A stretch of DNA of 7,198 bases, from contig JAQURN010000063.1 of NCBI GenBank assembly GCA_028715585.1, forward strand, positions 1 through 7,198, given 5' to 3'. This DNA comes from Actinomycetota bacterium (GTDB lineage Bacteria; Actinomycetota; Geothermincolia; Fen-727; JAQURN01). The translations under genes and the position numbers were made by a program. Below the pieces are notes generated by a model. It was not told where the DNA came from, ran no database searches, and saw only the letters and a program-made list of their open reading frames with translations. Positions 5,653-7,198 of the stretch are shown here, piece by piece; position 1 is the first letter of the stretch; every line of letters begins with the position of its first letter.

Positions 5653-6702
5653 CTAGAGATCGAGAAGCCTCCTCACATGAATTGCCCTTTCCTCCTCTAT
5701 AGCTTCCTCCGGGGAGCCACTTCCAACTCTCATCCGAAGGTGTTCGTTGGAAATTTCCACCTCCAGTTCAAGTATGTTGAAATCTCTTAGCGGTAAAATT
5801 TCCATCTCAACTCCCAGCTTAACCATTGACAGGAGCCCGAGTCCTTCCAGGAAGGATAAGCGCCTTGCTCTCTCGAGTATCCCAAAGGAGCGGTAGACGC
5901 GATCTGCCAGGTCAAGGGGGGAATCCAGCAGCATTACCTTTCTCGCGGTTTTTTCTTTCTCCATCAATCGGGAGACCATTTTCTTTGTGTAAGCGATGAT
6001 GTTTCTCTCGGCTAACCCCAGTGTTCTTCGATTGGCTATCTGGAAGAGGTTTCCTGCTACTCCGGAGCCTTCTCCGAAAAGCCCTCTTACATAGATTCCA
6101 GCCTGCCCCAGGGCTGCCACGGTTCTTCCAATATCACCAGTAGCCACGAGTGCCGGGAGATGAACCATTGCCGAGACACGTAAGCCAGTACCCACATTTG
6201 TTGGACAGGAGGTAAGATAGCCGAGTTTGTCGTCAAATGAATATTGGATTTCACGTTCGAGTTCATCGTCAACCCCGTTGACTGCCTTCCACGCTTCTTC
6301 GAGCTGCATTCCCGGCATGATAGCGTGGATTCTTACATGGTCTTCTTCGTTCACGGTTATGCATCGGGAGTCCTCGTAACTCATTGCGAGTGCCCTTTTT
6401 GCTGGTCGTTCGCCAAAAGACGGACTTACGAGTTGTTCTTCCAACATGAATTTCAGCTCGTCTTTACGGAGTTCTTCCGCAAACCTGATGTCCCAGTCGC
6501 GGTTCTCCGCAAGCCTTCTTGAAACCGCTTCCAGCACCAAGCCTCTCGTGCGTTCCAGCTCCTCTTCGCTGGCAGCAGGAGGAAACGGCATGCCTTCGAT
6601 GTTCCTTGCGAGCCGTGCTCTAGAGGAAAGAATGATAGGATATCCAGGACCCCTCTGACGGGCCCACCTTGAGGTTTTCTTTCTACCCTCGCTCTTCTTC
6701 AC
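5653..6702 (-). CDS. mcsB: McsB, protein arginine kinase
   Basis: McsB transfers phosphate from ATP to arginines of proteins, marking them for ClpCP and inactivating the repressor CtsR; it has the phosphagen-kinase fold. The 349 residues are close to the roughly 360 usual. Visible are the ATP-binding ILSSRARLARN segment (24-34), NEEDHVRIHA (118-127), the catalytic SCPTNVGTGLR loop with C166 (165-175), and RGLFGEGS (206-213) followed by GNLFQIAN. These indicate an active kinase. The C-terminal motif RDxxRA, which forms an allosteric phospho-arginine pocket in characterised McsB, reads IEEERA here (335-340). The start is GTG at 6702, inside the end of mcsA (20-nt overlap) with AAAGG about 7 nt upstream, implying translational coupling of kinase to activator. 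Its N-terminus aligns without extension to known McsB. Confidence 0.96.
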   Translation of the reverse strand: MKKSEGRKKTSRWARQRGPGYPIILSSRARLARNIEGMPFPPAASEEELERTRGLVLEAVSRRLAENRDWDIRFAEELRKDELKFMLEEQLVSPSFGERPAKRALAMSYEDSRCITVNEEDHVRIHAIMPGMQLEEAWKAVNGVDDELEREIQYSFDDKLGYLTSCPTNVGTGLRVSAMVHLPALVATGDIGRTVAALGQAGIYVRGLFGEGSGVAGNLFQIANRRTLGLAERNIIAYTKKMVSRLMEKEKTARKVMLLDSPLDLADRVYRSFGILERARRLSFLEGLGLLSMVKLGVEMEILPLRDFNILELEVEISNEHLRMRVGSGSPEEAIEEERAIHVRRLLDL

Positions 6703-7198
6703 TTCTTTGCCTTTCCCTAGAATCGACCAACCTCTTTTTTAACCTCTTTATTTGGTCTCTCACCGTCGCGGCGGCTTCGTATTCTTCTTTTGCGACTCTT
6801 CTCTCGAGGTTGCTCTCGAGTTCGAGTAGTCTTCTTCTGAGTTTTGCTTCCCCGGAGGCATTTTTGGGAATTTTGCCCTTGTGCTCCAGGCTCCCCTGAA
6901 GTTCCTCTATCATTTCTATTAGTGACTCGCCAAAACTCTTGTAACAATGGGCGCATCCGAGAAATCCCAACTTCTCGAAATCACTGAATGTGGTATTGCA
7001 TTTCTCACATGTAATAATCTGGGCAGGAAATATGCTTTCAGCGGCCTCTGGGTCAATCGTTGGGATACCTTGAATTTCTTGGAGCCCAGCAAAAATTTGG
7101 GGGAGAAAGTTCAGGAAAGCCACCATGCCGCTTTCTTCTTCCATCCTCTTTGCGCATTCCTCACAGAGGTGTACTTCGGATACTTCTGTCCCCGAAAT
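6683..7198 (-). CDS. mcsA: McsA, zinc-finger activator of McsB (N-terminus cut by window edge)
   Basis: McsA binds and activates McsB and takes part in CtsR control. The visible 171 codons run from the right edge to TAG at 6683-6685. They contain CEEC (visible residues 12-15, the second half of the first zinc site, whose first half would lie outside), CEKC and CAHC (64-67 and 82-85, second zinc site), and a C-terminal UVR motif, EEYEAAATVRDQIKRLK (about 137-153), with a charged coiled-coil tail. The family is about 180 residues, so only some 10-20 are missing. The ATG at 7144 is internal: the frame and the CEEC motif continue upstream of it. In most Bacillota ctsR precedes mcsA; it would lie just past the right edge. 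Confidence 0.93.
   Translation of the reverse strand: MSGTEVSEVHLCEECAKRMEEESGMVAFLNFLPQIFAGLQEIQGIPTIDPEAAESIFPAQIITCEKCNTTFSDFEKLGFLGCAHCYKSFGESLIEMIEELQGSLEHKGKIPKNASGEAKLRRRLLELESNLERRVAKEEYEAAATVRDQIKRLKKRLVDSRERQRSEEERG

Noticed and set aside
6683..7144. McsA starting at the ATG at 7144
   Set aside because: The frame continues to the window edge and contains the CEEC zinc half-site upstream of this ATG, so it is an internal methionine.

Overview
The window looks like a chromosomal segment of a Bacillota (Firmicutes) bacterium of the Clostridia type. Three things point there: a McsA-McsB-ClpC arginine-phosphorylation/proteolysis cluster, a CarD - YacL-type PIN/TRAM - IspD cluster, and strong AGGAGG ribosome binding sites paired with GTG and TTG starts. 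I cannot name a genus. No mobile element, CRISPR array, tRNA or rRNA gene is visible.

Layout from right to left (minus strand). At 7198-3116 lies a protein quality-control operon: mcsA (its start lies beyond the right edge), mcsB (overlapping mcsA by 20 nt) and clpC (59 nt after mcsB). In Bacillota, McsB with its activator McsA phosphorylates arginines on client proteins. The ClpC N-domain binds those phospho-arginines, and ClpC feeds the clients to ClpP. A second minus-strand operon at 2167-1 holds carD (RNA polymerase-binding regulator), a yacL-type membrane protein with PIN and TRAM domains, and ispD (isoprenoid precursor synthesis), which runs off the left edge. The yacL-ispD junction has no spacer at all.

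Between the two operons sits one plus-strand gene (2634-3038), convergent with clpC and divergent from carD. It encodes a 134-residue cysteine-containing protein of unknown function. Its promoter has both hexamers at full consensus (TTGACA, 18 bp, TATAAT), and a ten-codon open frame in its leader ends just before its start. In many Bacillota radA and disA follow clpC; neither is here. The 466-base divergent intergenic region also carries a weaker candidate carD promoter and two small inverted repeats that could be operator sites.

Most of the window is conserved housekeeping sequence. The parts most worth a second look are the small plus-strand gene and its leader, the altered C-terminal phospho-arginine motif of McsB, the PGF tripeptide where ClpC normally has its ClpP-docking loop, and the inverted repeats upstream of carD.
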